In this document: piece after piece, positions 1 to 10,185 of the stretch | Layout: the number at the start of each line of letters is the position of its first letter | Numbering within the stretch: position 1 is the stretch's first letter | DNA from: Blepharisma japonicum | Taxonomy: Eukaryota > Ciliophora > Heterotrichea > Heterotrichida > Blepharismidae | Assembly: GCA_949751835.1 (NCBI GenBank) | Contig: CATKHK010000006.1 | Location: 1-64,000 of the forward strand | DNA length: 64,000 nucleotides | Direction of reading: 5' to 3' | Translations under genes and position numbers: made by a program | Notes under the pieces: model-generated | The model's input: the letters and a program-made list of their open reading frames with translations, nothing else | Told to the model about the DNA's origin: nothing | Database searches by the model: none

Positions 1-1547
1 AGATAATCTTGGTAAGCTTGCGCTAGCAGTGGATCATAAATGCTAGAATTGCTCTGGTACTCTGAGCAAGTTGCTCTGAAATCCATCTCTAATTCTCGAT
101 TGTTTGGTCTACTCAAGAACTCAGCTGCTTTATTTCTATAATAAAGAGCACAATTGGGATTGATTCTGATTGCATAATTGGAATATTCCACTGCTTCTTC
201 ATATCTCTTTTCATTATAATAGATATTTCATATTCCATTGTAAGCAGCATCATGGTTTGGATCTAATCTAATTGCTTCATTATAGCAGTCCATAGCTTCA
301 TCTCTTCTCCCTAAATCTGATAAAGCATTTCCCTTATTTCTATAATAAAGAGCACAATTGGGGTTGCTTCTGATTGCATCATTATAATATTTCACTGCTT
401 CTTCATATCTCTTTTCATTATAATAGATATTTCCTATTCCATTGTATGCACCATTATGGTTTGGATCCAATCTAATTGCTTCATTATAGCAGTACATAGC
501 TTCATCTCTTCTCCCTAAATTTGATAAAGCATTTCCCTTATTTATATAATAAATTGCATAATTGGGGTTGATTCTGATTGCATCATTGTAATATTTCACT
601 GCTTCTTCATATCTCCTTTCATATTTTAAAATATTTCCCATTCCATTGTAAGCATCATCATGGTTTGGATCTAATCTAATTGCTTCATTATAGCAGTCCA
701 TAGCTTCATCTCTTCTCCCTAAATATGATAAAACATTTCCCTTATTTCTATAATAAAGAGCATAATTGGGATTGATTCTGATTGCATCATTATAATATTT
801 CACTGCTTCTTCATATCTCTTATTATTATAATAGATATTTCCTATTCCATTGTATGCAGCATCATGGTTTGGATCCAATCTAATTGCTTTATTATAGCAG
901 TCCATAGCTTCATCTCTTCTCCCTAAATTTGATAAAGCATTTCCCTTATTTATATAATAAATTGCATAATTGGGATTGATTCTGATTGCATCATTGTAAT
1001 ATTTCACTGCTTCTTCATATCTCCTTTCATATTTTAAAATATTTCCTATTCCATTGTAAGCAGCATCATGGTTTGGATCTAATCTAATTGCTTCATTATA
1101 GCAGTCTATAGCTTCATCTCTTCTCCCTAAATCTGATAAAGCATTTCCCTTATTTCTAAATAAAAGAGCATAATTGGGGTTGATTCTGATTGCATCATTA
1201 TAGCAGTCCATAGCTTCATCTCTTCTCCCTAAATTTGATAAAGCATTTCCCTTATTTCTATAATAAAGAGCATAATTGGGGTTGATTCTGATTGCATCAT
1301 TGTAATATTTCACTGCTTCTTCATATCTCTTAAAATTGTCAAAGATATTTCCTATTCTATTATAAGTCGCATCTTGATTTAAGCCTAATTTAGCATACAA
1401 GGATGCTGACCTGAAGTTATGGATTCCTTGAGTTGCTTCATAATGCCAAACTAAGTGCTCACTGCACATATAAGCTTGCGGAGAAGTGCAATTGCATGAA
1501 TATTCAACATCTCGATTGCACCCAGACATAGAGCAATTATTGCCCAT
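1..1547 (-). CDS. B-box-like zinc finger / TPR-array protein, 3' end beyond window
   Basis: The ATG is at 1547 and the frame stays open to the window edge once the TGA at 228-230 is read as Trp. The first ~45 residues are Cys/His-rich and look like a B-box-type zinc finger. Twelve tetratricopeptide repeats follow, alternating two near-identical types (AIRINPN and AIRLDPNH), so the DNA is a tandem repeat of about 102/204 nt. After the last TPR the protein continues into a segment beginning FLSRPNNRELEMDF, which closely matches residues ~55-90 of the kelch-like protein at 2057-3166. The full gene is therefore probably zinc finger-TPR-kelch, with the kelch part outside the window. The start MGNNCS fits an N-myristoylation signal. 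TPRs bind peptides, so a scaffold role is inferred; partners are unknown. Confidence 0.85.
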
Positions 1548-1651
1548 TTATCTATAATTTTATATTTTATCATATGTTCTAAGAAATTTATGGATCATTT
1601 TGGAATCTAAAAATTTATTAAAGCCTATCTACCAATGTATCATATATATTT

Positions 1652-2045
1652 TAACAGAAGTGTCTATTGCTTTGGAGGATTTATAAAAAGTGCTGTTAAT
1701 CTATCAAATAGATTTGATTTGGATAAAAATCGATGAATAAAATTGAGTCCAATGCCGCACTCAGATATGCAATGCACTAGTGTTGCATTTAATGGAAATA
1801 TATTAATTTATGGACATAAGACAATTATAATTTTAATATTCAATTGATCTTGACTCTTTCTCAGCAATTCTTTATAAATTTGCCGTAAGGAAAAGAAAAA
1901 TCATGATAAGTGCAGAGGAGAGACTGTACTTAATCAAATGTGGTAAAGGTGGATTCATCTATGAAAGCGAAATTGGAGACGAATATGCTTTAAAACAAAT
2001 AATAAGCTCTATAATTATTAGATGGTGTCCTTGCCAAGTTTATTA
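1652..2045 (+). pseudogene. Decayed 3' half of a kelch-like gene
   Basis: This stretch repeats the second half of the neighbouring kelch-like gene. It carries the same VYCFGG core, the same FDLD.NRW segment with TGA as Trp, and later the same YESEIG-like segment. It has lost its 5' half, contains early stops and frame changes, and ends just before the ATG of the intact gene at 2057. It is best read as a partial tandem copy of a host gene, left between two members of the same family. Confidence 0.7.
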
Positions 2046-2056
2046 TTCTTATAAAA

Positions 2057-3166
2057 ATGGGCAGTCGGCAAAGTAAAGCGAAAAAAAAGCCAGAAGCGCT
2101 GCCAGCTCAAGCAGAATACTCATCGGCTAGAAGTCAAGCCTTAAATTCTGCTGCTAATGATCCCAACAGAAAACTTGAAGATATAGAGGCCTTAAGAATT
2201 AAAACAACTGAGATCTTGAGTAGACCAAACAACCAGGAATTAGAAATGGATTTCAGAGCAACTTGCGCAGCATATCAGACCAATTCTACACTTTATGATC
2301 CATCAGTAATGCAAGCTTACCATGATTATCTTAACGCTTATAAAAAAAAGACTTCTCTTTATAGTCTATTTGGACTTTATCCTAAACCCAAAACTCTTTT
2401 AAGAATTTATAACACTGAAACTGAAACCGAAGAATCCAAAGTCTTGCTGACTCCAAAATCCTTAGACTTAGGCACATGCATAACTCAACTTCCAAATGGC
2501 AAGCTATTCTGTTATGGTAATACACATTATTCAGGAGTTGCATTGCTAATTGATGTGAATGGTGAGGTCGAAGTGCTGCCATCTGGACAACTTTGCAGGA
2601 ATTCATCATGTATCTATTTCAACAACAGTGTCTATTGCTTTGGAGGAGAACGCAATGATATTTTAAATCTATCTAGTAGATTTGATTTGGATCAAAACCG
2701 ATGAATTCAATTAACTCCAATGCCAAAAGCTGATGTGTACTGCAATCTAATAATATTTAATGGGAATATTTTGATTTCCCCATGGAAAAACAAAAATCTT
2801 TGGTTATACTCAATTGATACTGAATCTTTCTCGACAATTCCTTATGAGTTTGATGCAAGTACTACAAAGATCCTGATAAATGCAGAGAGACTGTATATGA
2901 TTGAAGCTCATGATTCGATCTTTAAAGAAGAAAGAAAAATATGGATCTATGAAAGCGATATTGGAAGTTACAAGAATTGGAGACAAATATCAGAATCCAT
3001 AAACCAAATATGTGATACTTTGCAAGTGTATTGCTCATATAATAAAGGAGGAATATACATCAGTTGCTTTTATCGTGAGTTTGGAGCACATTACCTCTAC
3101 TTTTACAAGTTTGATTTGAATAACAAATTAATTAGCAAGCTAGGTAAAAGTGATAAGTTTCAATAA
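2057..3166 (+). CDS. Kelch-like beta-propeller protein with N-myristoylation signal
   Basis: A 369-residue protein ending in TAA; the TGA at 2702-2704 is Trp (DQNRW). It begins MGSRQSK, a good N-myristoylation consensus, followed by a charged ~50-residue linker. From about residue 115 it has kelch-like blades: hydrophobic strands, VYCFGG, and a Trp-containing QLTPMP turn typical of kelch repeats. The segment at residues ~55-90 (ILSRPNNQELEMDF) is shared with the TPR gene on the opposite strand, so the two belong to one shuffled family. Kelch propellers bind proteins and this one may sit at a membrane; both points are inference from family and motif. Confidence 0.8.
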
Positions 3167-4116
3167 AAATTGCTTTCAATATTTCTATTATTCGTCCGTT
3201 CTTTATCTTGAGGCTAAAAGCCATTACCAATGTAATTTATTTAATAAATCTATATTAGATGAATATTAAAATATGTAGAATTGTAAAATATGAGCGCTTA
3301 AATAAATCCCAATATGATTATTCCTGCTTTCTAGTCTTTTTGTTGTTACAATAGGTCACTATTTAAATAGTTGGAACACTAAATACTATAATTTTATTTA
3401 TGGAATGCTGATTTAAAAGTAACCAAAGAAGTATTAAGGATATTCAATGGTAACTTAGAGTAGCTCTTTTGTTTTTGCTAGTAAAAGTCGATCAAGAGAA
3501 TTAAAATATCGATTGAGCTTGGGATAAAAATTCCTCATAATATTGGAGGACTAGAAGGAAAAGCGCTATTAAATTATGAGATAATCACAGTTAAGCCAGG
3601 AGATGCGAAAGATATAGATGTTTGATTTGGTTCATGAAGTATGAGGGGCTCAGCTGTATGACTATGGTTCAAGGAAATGAAAAGAGGTTGGAGTATTGCT
3701 TGAGGCAGGAATTGATAGAAGAACCGAAACAGGAATTGAAATAGGAATATAAGCTCGAATCAAATCAGGAATCGAAGCTAAAATTGGCACAAAATCAATG
3801 CAAAAACAAAGCAGAAAATGAAACAAAAACTGAAACAGAAAATCAAAGCAAAATTGAAGCAGAACTACAAGCAAAAATTGAAGTAGAATTGAAAACAGAA
3901 ATTTTAATTATAACTGATTATCTGAAATTATTATTAAAGATTAGGAAAATATTAAATTAAAAAATTTAAAGATATTATTTTTAGAAATTTAAAGAGAACA
4001 ATAAGGCTTTGTAATTAATTAAATTTAATTATGTTGGATTCGATTTTATAAAAATTTATATTTATTAGCTTCTTTTAAATTAGAACTTTTTTTCAATTAA
4101 AAGGGGAAATTCAAAA
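3167..4116 (+). other. Gene-poor stretch with an open, unidentified fragment
   Basis: No complete gene is visible. Reading TGA as Trp, 3515-3718 is open and Trp-rich (for example DIDVWFGSWSMRG) and could be a fragment of a lost gene, but I do not recognise it. It runs into the A-rich low-complexity repeat at 3690-3910. The rest is AT-rich. Confidence 0.4.
3690..3910 (+). repeat. A-rich low-complexity imperfect repeat (Gln/Glu/Lys-type)
   Basis: Short units such as gaaacagaaaatcaaagc and aaaattgaagcagaa recur imperfectly. Read on the + strand they give Glu, Gln and Lys-rich strings (KTETENQSKIEAELQ) with at least one break. It may be a decayed coiled-coil or low-complexity coding segment. No function can be assigned. 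Confidence 0.5.
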
Positions 4117-4572
4117 ATAAAAAGATATATAAAGAAGCAATAGAATATTACAATGATGCAATTAGAATAAAGTCAAACTGTGCAATCTATTATGAAAATA
4201 AAGGATTAGCTCTAGATAAGTTAGGCAGAAGAGTCGAAGCTATGGAATGATTTTGCGAGGCTATTATAATTGATCCAAATGATGCTAGTGCATTCAATGG
4301 TATTGGAAATATCTTCTATGATAAAAAAAGACATGAGGAAGCACTAAAATGTTACAACAATGCAATTAGAACTGATCAAAATAAAGCACTTTATTATAGA
4401 AATAGGATATATCTTCTATAATGAAAAGAGATATGAAGAAGCAGTAAAGCATAGCAACTATGCAATTAGAATCGATCCAAAATCTGCACGCTATTATAAA
4501 AATAAAGGAAATGCTTTTAAGATTTTAGAAGAGATGAAGCTATGGAATACTTTAAAGAAGCTAAAAGTTTAA
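4117..4572 (+). pseudogene. TPR-family gene remnant
   Basis: Four tetratricopeptide units of the same family as the gene at 1-1547 can be read here (EAIEYYNDAIR, GIGNIFYDKKRHEEALK, FYNEKRYEEAVK, AIRIDPKSARYYKNKG). The frame changes near 4410, and no start codon or zinc-finger part precedes it. It is on the + strand, opposite to the intact member. TGA near 4248 falls at a Trp in EAMEWF, so it decayed under the same code. A dead partial copy is the simplest reading. Confidence 0.7.
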
Positions 4573-4648
4573 AAAATGTTTCATATATCTTTCCATTTTA
4601 AGTGGAATTTAAATTAAAAATAATAACCAAAAGCCCCCTTCATATAAA

Positions 4649-7552
4649 ATGGAATCACCTACAGAAAATATTGATGACAGCAGCTCAGATTCTAACGCAT
4701 CATTTTCTAGCTCAGACTACAAAGAAAGCAGACAAAGCTTAAAGAAAAACCTGATAAAAGATATCCAAGAGTTTAAAGAGAATCATAAAGATTGCCAAGA
4801 AAATCTTAATTACTTGCTCCAGCAAGCAGAAAAATATGCTAATTTTCTATTTTACAATGATGAAGAAACATCTGAAGCTTCTGAAGATACCAAAAAAAGA
4901 AAAAAGTCTCATAAAACCCAAGATAATCTGTACATAGCTGATATGAGTAAGCAGCAGCGTGTTATCAGAATAACAACTCAGCCTTCCATAATAAAAAACG
5001 GCCAGCTGCGCCAATATCAAATAGATGGGATAAATTGGCTTATTAGCTTATTTAAAGCTGGCATAAATGGAATCCTCGCTGATGAAATGGGCCTTGGAAA
5101 AACAGTTCAAGCTATTGGCTTCTTAGCATATCTTAAAGAAATAGAAAAAATAGATGGCCCACATCTTATAGTCGTGCCGAAGTCTACCTTAGGCAACTGA
5201 ATTACTGAATTTTCTAAATGATGCCCATCATTTCGCACTGTAAAATTAATTGCTGCTAAGCCTTATCGTGAAGAAATCCTCAAAAATGAGCTCATTCCAG
5301 GAAAATTTGATATATGTGTTACTTCATATGAAGGGATCTTTATTTGCCAAAACTATCTAAAAAAATATAAATGGAAATTTCTTATTATAGATGAAGCTCA
5401 TAAAATAAAAAATGATGAATCAAATCTTGCTATACTTTTGAGACAGCTGCACAGTGACCATCGCATTTTAATTACAGGCACTCCATTACAGAATAATTTA
5501 CATGAGCTTTGAAGCCTGATGAACTTTTTACTCCCTGATTTGTTTTCTTCATCATCAGAATTTGATGAATGATTTAATCTAGGCACTGAAGAAGGTCTCA
5601 AAACTGAAGAAATTGAGAATAAAAATGTAAAAATGGTCCAGCAGCTTCACAAAATTCTTAAGCCATTTATATTGAGAAGAACAAAATCTGAAGTAGAAAA
5701 AGGAATTCCAGCCAAAAAAGAAATATTAGTGGCATTAAATATGACTGCTCTGCAAAGAGAATTATATAAAAAAATACTAGCAAATGAATTAGTGAAGTTA
5801 GACAGCAAAAGCCATTATTTAAACGTCGTCATGCAGCTTAAAAAAGTCTGCAACCACCCTTTCCTTTTCCCAGGCATTGAAGATCAAAATACCACAAATT
5901 ATTTTGAAGGACTAATTGTTAACTCAGGAAAAATGAAACTACTAGATAGGCTTTTGCTGAAATTAAAAGAAAATGGCTCACAAGTTTTGATTTTTTCACA
6001 GATGACAATGATGCTAGACATAATTGAAGACTATTGCTCATATAAAGGATATTGCTATTGCAGATTAGATGGCTCAACAGATATATATGAAAGAGAACAA
6101 ATGATAGAGAGATTTAATATGCCAGGCTCAGAATATTTTATTTTCCTTCTATCAACTAGAGCAGGTGGCTTAGGGATAAATTTAGTTTCTGCAGATACAG
6201 TGATTTTATATGATTCCGATTGGAACCCACAAACTGATTTGCAAGCAATGGATCGTGCTCATCGTATTGGACAGAAAAAGCAGGTTAATGTTTATAGATT
6301 GGTCATAAAAGACAGCCTTGAAGAAAGAATAATAGAGCGGCAATGCCTTCGTTTAAAGCTTGATTCCCTTATAATCCAAACCGGAAGACTTGCTCCAAAA
6401 AATGCTCCTCTTCAAAAAGAAGAGCTTCGGGAAATGCTTCATTATGGAGCAGATCAGATTTTTAATGCTACTGAAGAAAACTCTGACATAACCGAAGAAG
6501 ATCTTGTCGCAATTTTGCAGCGAGGAGAGCAACATTTACAAAAAATTGACCAAGACCTAGAAAACCAGCTTGACAAGAAAAAAATGAATTTGGTCGATTT
6601 TGAATCCAAAATTGATATGTGGAACTTTGAAAGTGTGGACTATTCAAAAAAACGAAAAGAAGACTCCAAAACAACTATTGAACAATTAATGCAAAATAAA
6701 GTCTTAGATGACTATAAAGCCAGAAGAGAAAGAAAAATATATAATGTTGAGCCACAATTAGGAGCTCTACAAGGAAATAAAAGCAAAGATTTCAGGCCAG
6801 TCCCAGATTATAGATTCTGCCAAAATAGAGAAAGACTTATTGATTTACAGAAAAAAGAATATTTTAAAGAAATTAATGATGAAGAAAAGCAAGAACTAGA
6901 AGAACTTTTAGCGACTGGTTTTGAATGAAATAGAAAAGAATTTTATGGGTTTTTAAAAGGCTGCGAGATATATGGAAAAGAAGAATATGCATTAATATCA
7001 GAAATAATAGGAAGCAAAACAATTGAAGAAGTCAAAGCTTACTCAGAGGTCTTTTGGCAGCGACTAGATGAGCTTGAAGAAAAAGAAAGAATCCTAAAAC
7101 TTTTCGAAAAAAGACAAAGCATTTTAGAAAAACACAAAAATTCTCAAAAACTTTTGGATCAAAAATACTCTCAATATAAAGATCCTTGAAAAGAGCTAAA
7201 ATTCCATGTCCTGCCTTCTCACAAATCAAAACTATACTCAGAAGATAATGACAGAATTTTAGTCTGTATGACTAAAAAAGTTGGGTATGGAAACTGAGAA
7301 GGGCTTAAAGCTTGCTTAAGAAGATCTCCACTACTAAGATTTGATTATATGTTAAGATCAAGAACTACATACGATTTGCAGAGAAGAGTCGATTGCCTAG
7401 TAAAATTGCTAGAAAAAGAATATGAAGTAGGTGAGAGTGATCATAGGGAAGATCAAAAAGTTCCTTTAAAAAGACAAAAAGAAAATAATGATGATGAAGT
7501 AAAACCTAGAAAAATACAAAAAACGAAGGACGAGGACGAGGACGAGGATTAG
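4649..7552 (+). CDS. ISWI: ISWI-family SNF2 chromatin-remodelling ATPase
   Basis: A full-length 967-residue ISWI protein ending in TAG, with several in-frame TGA codons read as Trp (for example [13 protein letters not shown] and the SANT-start FEWNRKEF). In order: acidic N-terminus; SNF2 ATPase with the Walker A motif DEMGLGKT near residue 150 and the DEAH box near 247; helicase C lobe with [10 protein letters not shown] and [11 protein letters not shown] (~460-520) and [12 protein letters not shown] region (~640-740); SANT (~760-815); SLIDE (~865-925, [16 protein letters not shown]); acidic Lys/Asp tail. ISWI enzymes slide and space nucleosomes. In other ciliates ISWI paralogues take part in programmed DNA elimination; whether this copy does cannot be told. 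No introns. Confidence 0.95.
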
Positions 7553-8520
7553 ATAGAAAATAATGATGAAATTCAATAAAGCAATAAGATTAATATTATT
7601 TTATAATAAATATGTATAATTCCAGAATAGAAAAGAAATAGAGCTGCCAGCTCCTGCAGTTGTAAACAGTTTGCAAAACTCTAAAGTTGTCAAGCTTTAT
7701 TTAGCAACACTAAATCTTACAGATGTCTTCATATGGAATCACAGTCATAATAAATTTTATCTGCTATGGTTATAGAAGACAAGAGGTTTCATTTCTGAGC
7801 AAAACAAGAAATAGTTTTAGCCCTGCATTATAAAGCTCAAGTTCAGAAAAAAATAAACTACAAAAACAAAAATGGAACTGAAATGATATACGCAGAAGAA
7901 AAATATATTTTTTGATCTGAAATTTAATAAAAAATTAGAAACCATATAAGATTTAAGAAAAAGATTATAAAGCTAAGAGTTTCCCTATTGAATGTCATAC
8001 AGGTTGAATTTATATGAAAATTTTGATCATATGAAAAGAAACATCAGAATCAAAGTTTGAATCTGGCCAGCATCCTTAGGCCAATTGAGAAACTCTCAAA
8101 TACAAAAGGTTGTAAAATTATATAAGAAAAATACTAGAATGCAAGCCGTTTAAATTTAACAAAATTATCAAGAGATTTAATTAAATAAATATCATTTAAA
8201 CATTCTTCATCTATCAAATCCATACACTCGTTGCTGTCATCAATCTCTAAAGTAGCTGCATTACTGATTTATGCCGCTTAAGTTGGTGAATATGATTGGC
8301 TATATTCTGCCTTTAAAAATAACTAAATGAGGAATAGATGATAAAATCCCCAAAAAATTCTTTGTTTCAAATTGCCTTAATTACCTCACTTAAATTTTCG
8401 AACCCATGAATTTAAAGGCAGAAATCCTACCAAATATCACTAATGCTAATTACATCAAATACTTGCTTTCTTTTTCGGGACTACTTCATTTAATAGCATA
8501 CATTATTTTAATATTCAAGT
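7553..8520 (+). other. Gene-poor stretch with a kelch-like fragment
   Basis: About 1 kb without a complete gene. Near 7630-7770 the + strand reads IELPAPAVVNSLQNSKVVKL and then a WNHSHNKFYLLW segment before a stop. This resembles one blade of the kelch-like proteins common in heterotrichs, but it is too short to be sure. A second short open piece lies near 8040-8150. Both may be relics of a lost gene. Confidence 0.35.
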
Positions 8521-8775
8521 CTATAAGGATGGACTCATTATTTTACTATTATAAACCAAATGAAAAAACGATCCACTTTGGACATTGTAGTCACCAAGTG
8601 TTCTTATGTCTTCTAATATTTTTCCAGCAAAAATAAGCCTTTGCTTATTAATAGGGATATGCTGGAGGTCTTTAAGCTTAGTCTTAACATTGTAAATAGT
8701 ATCTGAGGATTCAGCATTAAGTTCTAGTGTTTCGCCTTTTAAGGTCAAAATAAAGATTTGCATACTTCCGGACAT
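8521..8775 (-). CDS. Ubiquitin-like protein without C-terminal Gly-Gly
   Basis: An 84-residue protein ending in TAG. After MSGS it aligns along its whole length with ubiquitin: [58 protein letters not shown]. The surface lysines are partly changed (the K48 region reads FAGKILED). The C-terminus is NSKIMSPSL instead of the conjugating LRLRGG, so it cannot be attached to targets in the usual way. It is either a divergent ubiquitin-like domain protein or a decaying ubiquitin copy; the intact frame favours the first. It stands alone in a gene-poor region. Confidence 0.65.
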   Translation of the reverse strand: MSGSMQIFILTLKGETLELNAESSDTIYNVKTKLKDLQHIPINKQRLIFAGKILEDIRTLGDYNVQSGSFFHLVYNSKIMSPSL

Positions 8776-8906
8776 TATTTTAAAAATTATTTATTAATCA
8801 AAATTTAAAATTGAAGCTAAGAATTAATTGTCATCCAGAATATTCGCCAAAAAACTAGCCAAGAATAGAGAATTGCTATTATTTTTGATTTTCATCAATT
8901 CTAATT

Positions 8907-8932
8907 ATCATAAAAATTTGTATTTTTATGAT
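8907..8932. repeat. Perfect 11-bp inverted repeat, 4-nt loop
   Basis: atcataaaaat, then ttgt, then atttttatgat forms a perfect 11-bp stem. It is AT-rich, so it may be chance. It lies in the gap between the ubiquitin-like gene and the decayed coding relics. Confidence 0.5.
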
Positions 8933-9522
8933 TAGTTTTTACTAAGAATAAAAAGACTTTCCATAAATGCAACTAATTTTCTTAATCTCTATTAATATAA
9001 TTATCATAAAGATCTTGAAAGTAAGTAGCTACTTCTTCAAAAGGAGTTCCTTTAGGCCTTAAGTAATCATTAATTTGAACTAAGAAATTAGTCCAAGAAA
9101 TTATAGGAGTTTCCAAGAGTGAGGAAGATGATTCCCTGTGGGAGCCATTTGTGATTGGCATGCAACCCCATTTCTTGTAATGAATGTAAGTTATAATCGC
9201 GGACAAAACAAGTTCTAATGACTTTAACTAAATTTTCTCTTGTCTTTGGCTTGATTCATGATAAAATTAGCTAATTTTTCAACTAGCCCATATTCTTAAC
9301 GAGCTGCTTTAACAGCTGTATCAGAAAACCTGCTACCAATTAATTCATAAAAGGCGGGCATATCTTTTACTGATAAAGAGTGTTTCAGTGTCTTTTCTTT
9401 TTCTCTTTTTTGAACAGTGGATATCTTGGAAATTCTGAGTTTGACACTTTATCTTTAGAATCTTGATCAGCTGCAATTTGAACATATTGAATTAGGATTT
9501 TTAAAGTAGAGAATTGTCCTCT

Positions 9523-9539
9523 TTGCAGGGTCCCTGCAA
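9523..9539. repeat. 17-nt palindrome with G/C core
   Basis: ttgcagggtccctgcaa is palindromic apart from the central base. Its GC-rich core stands out in the AT-rich surroundings. No flanking direct repeat was recognised. Confidence 0.5.
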
Positions 9540-10185
9540 CCTTTTACAATAGAAATTTTGCATTGTTTTTAATAATTTTGTGATGAATAATGATAGAGGG
9601 GCTTAACAAATAGAAAAAAGCATATTAATTCAAGTGAGCAATCAATGGAATAAAGTATTTTGCAAATACCTTATGCTCATCTTATAGTTTTTGATAAAAA
9701 TATTAATTCAGCTAAATTTGCCCTAGCCAATGGCAGTTAATGAAAATAAGTATGAAATCAAAAAACAGTGCTGATGTATACTAAGAGCCTTTAATGCATA
9801 TTAAGAGCAAAGATATTGAGTTGCATGGTGGTGTTCAGCAATGGTCTGCAGACTGTAGAGAACCACTACCGGAAAATCAGGAATTTCGTCTCGTGCTCAG
9901 AGTGGAAATCATACCGCTGCACAGCTTCAAATGAAGAAGTGCAGAATGTCATTGGTGGAACTCGATATCTTGTATATTTAGCATTATCTAGTTTAATCTT
10001 ATATATTAATCCTATTAGAAAGCCACCAATAATTGTATTAAGTATTAATTTATCTGAATTATATTGAATTATATAAGCTCTTAATTTATATTAAAATTGC
10101 GTCTTAACATATCTGAAGTTCATTCTTTAATATGTGAATAAGTAAATATAGCACTCTCATTTTAAATTGCGTAATAATAAAGAAA

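Larger units (their letters stand above)
8776..10185. other. Gene-poor stretch with decayed coding relics
   Basis: No intact gene is recognised. On the minus strand, 9540 down to 8985 has open pieces in different frames (for example SLSVKDMPAFYELIGSRF, then KVIRTCFVRDYNLHSLQEMG) which look like a frame-broken host gene of unknown family. A short hairpin (8907-8932) and a palindrome (9523-9539) lie here too. 9541-10185 is AT-rich; an 83-codon open frame at 9816-10067 shows no family features. Confidence 0.4.

Noticed and set aside
8395-8410. Possible tRNA T-loop (ttcgaaccc)
   Set aside because: No matching stem, anticodon arm or acceptor pairing around it.
9816-10067. 83-codon + strand open frame
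   Set aside because: No family features, biased AT-rich end, sits in a region of decayed sequence; not supported as a gene.
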